From positions 1 to 5,544 of the forward strand of contig DAICZK010000099.1 in NCBI GenBank assembly GCA_027311185.1: a stretch of DNA of 5,544 nt, in the 5' to 3' direction. Every line of letters begins with the position of its first letter. The stretch's first letter is position 1. Below the pieces are notes generated by a model. The model saw only the letters and a program-made list of their open reading frames with translations, was not told where the DNA came from and made no database searches. Source of the DNA: Sulfuriferula sp. (GTDB lineage: Bacteria > Pseudomonadota > Gammaproteobacteria > Burkholderiales > Sulfuriferulaceae). Of this stretch, positions 5,073-5,544 are shown in pieces. The translations under genes were made by a program, and so were the position numbers.

Positions 5073-5544
5073 ATGAACAGACTGTCCGATTTTAACATTT
5101 TTTCGCGCCTGCTCAGCCATTTATTGTTTTTCTGTGCGAGCCTGTCCCTTTCCCTGCCCTGTCTGTCCGACAGCGATATCGCGACCCCGGCTGCCGCGCC
5201 GGGCACGACCGCGCCGCTTATGAGTGACTCACCGTCCGCGCCTGCAGCGTCTGGCGCAAATCCGAGTGCCGCGCCATCGTCGGGAAATACCGCTGCGGCG
5301 ACCGATTCCGCGCCCACTCCATCCCCGCAGTCCGACGCGCTGGCGGTTACTGCCAGCCCGCCCGACGACGCGCAGCCGCCGGATCCCGTCGGCCCAACCG
5401 ATTTGTGGGATCGCATCCGCAAAGGGTTTGCGCTCAGCGCCTCCGACAGCCTGCTGGTCGAGACGCATGTCAACTGGTACGCTCAACGCCCCGAATATGT
5501 CAGCCGCATGGTCGAGCGCAGTCGCCGTTACTTGTACCACATAT
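5073..5544 (+). CDS. mltD: Membrane-bound lytic murein transglycosylase D-like, N-terminal part
   Basis: The frame runs open to the right edge, so only 157 residues of the N-terminus are seen. A signal peptide is likely: Arg-containing start, then a hydrophobic core (residues 12-30, LLSHLLFFCASLSLSL). Next is a Pro/Ala/Ser/Thr-rich disordered linker (about 33-108), then DLWDRIRKGFAL (110-121), LLVETHVNWYAQRPEYVSRM (127-146) and ERSRRYLYHI, the conserved block that precedes the transglycosylase catalytic domain in MltD proteins. MltD cleaves the MurNAc-GlcNAc bond in the periplasm, leaving 1,6-anhydroMurNAc, and usually ends in LysM repeats; catalytic domain and LysM lie outside the window. 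E. coli MltD is a lipoprotein, but the cysteines here (C21, C30) do not sit in a good lipobox. The gene order mltD next to gloB agrees with E. coli. ATG 5073 is chosen because of the promoter spacing; ATG 5055 is in frame but overlaps the promoter, and neither has a Shine-Dalgarno sequence. Confidence 0.85.
   Translation, partial: MNRLSDFNIFSRLLSHLLFFCASLSLSLPCLSDSDIATPAAAPGTTAPLMSDSPSAPAASGANPSAAPSSGNTAAATDSAPTPSPQSDALAVTASPPDDAQPPDPVGPTDLWDRIRKGFALSASDSLLVETHVNWYAQRPEYVSRMVERSRRYLYHI

Noticed and set aside
5063..5473. 136-codon minus-strand frame opposite the mltD-like gene
   Set aside because: It mirrors the Pro/Ala/Ser linker of the mltD frame, which has a signal peptide, a promoter and conserved MltD blocks.

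Overview
The window looks like ordinary chromosome from a betaproteobacterium, most likely of the Nitrosomonadales type. Three things point there: the block gloB / yafS-type methyltransferase / rnhA with a MltD-like transglycosylase beside gloB, the style of the proteins, and a moderately high G+C content. The genus is a guess. No rRNA, tRNA, CRISPR array, phage gene or defence system was seen.

Layout. (1) Positions 1-736, plus strand: the low-complexity Ala/Pro/Val-rich C-terminal tail of a protein that began before the window, best read as ribonuclease E. Its frame is cut by an in-frame TAG at 569-571 but then stays open and protein-like to a TGA at 734-736. A strong intrinsic terminator follows at 747-791. 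(2) 850-2748, minus strand: a full-length ABC-F ATPase of the Uup type, convergent with the rne-like gene. (3) 2749-3029: a gap holding a 161-bp MITE-like element (2769-2929) with near-perfect terminal inverted repeats and a TTAG target duplication, inserted 16-20 bp upstream of the uup start codon, plus about 95 bp of unexplained sequence with an imperfect hairpin. (4) 3030-4220, minus strand: rnhA and, 12 bp upstream of it, the yafS-type methyltransferase, probably one transcript. (5) 4235-5011, plus strand: gloB, divergent from yafS across only 14 bp. (6) 5073 to the window end, plus strand: the N-terminal part of an MltD-like lytic transglycosylase with a signal peptide and a long Pro/Ala/Ser linker.

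How the genes relate. RNase E (RNA decay and processing), Uup (ABC-F ATPase acting at ribosomes or nucleic acids) and RNase HI (RNA:DNA hybrid removal) are nucleic-acid housekeeping functions. GloB hydrolyses S-lactoylglutathione in methylglyoxal detoxification, and MltD cleaves peptidoglycan. The order mltD-gloB-yafS-rnhA matches the E. coli neighbourhood, but dnaQ, which usually neighbours rnhA, is missing here; the MITE-like element and uup occupy that place.

The observations most worth checking are the amber codon splitting the rne tail, with the repeated L-x-x-(V/I)-E-T motif on both sides of it; the MITE-like element in the uup promoter region; and the identical TATCAT-N6-ATG arrangement before gloB and mltD, which suggests leaderless mRNAs. 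I found no convincing new multi-gene system.
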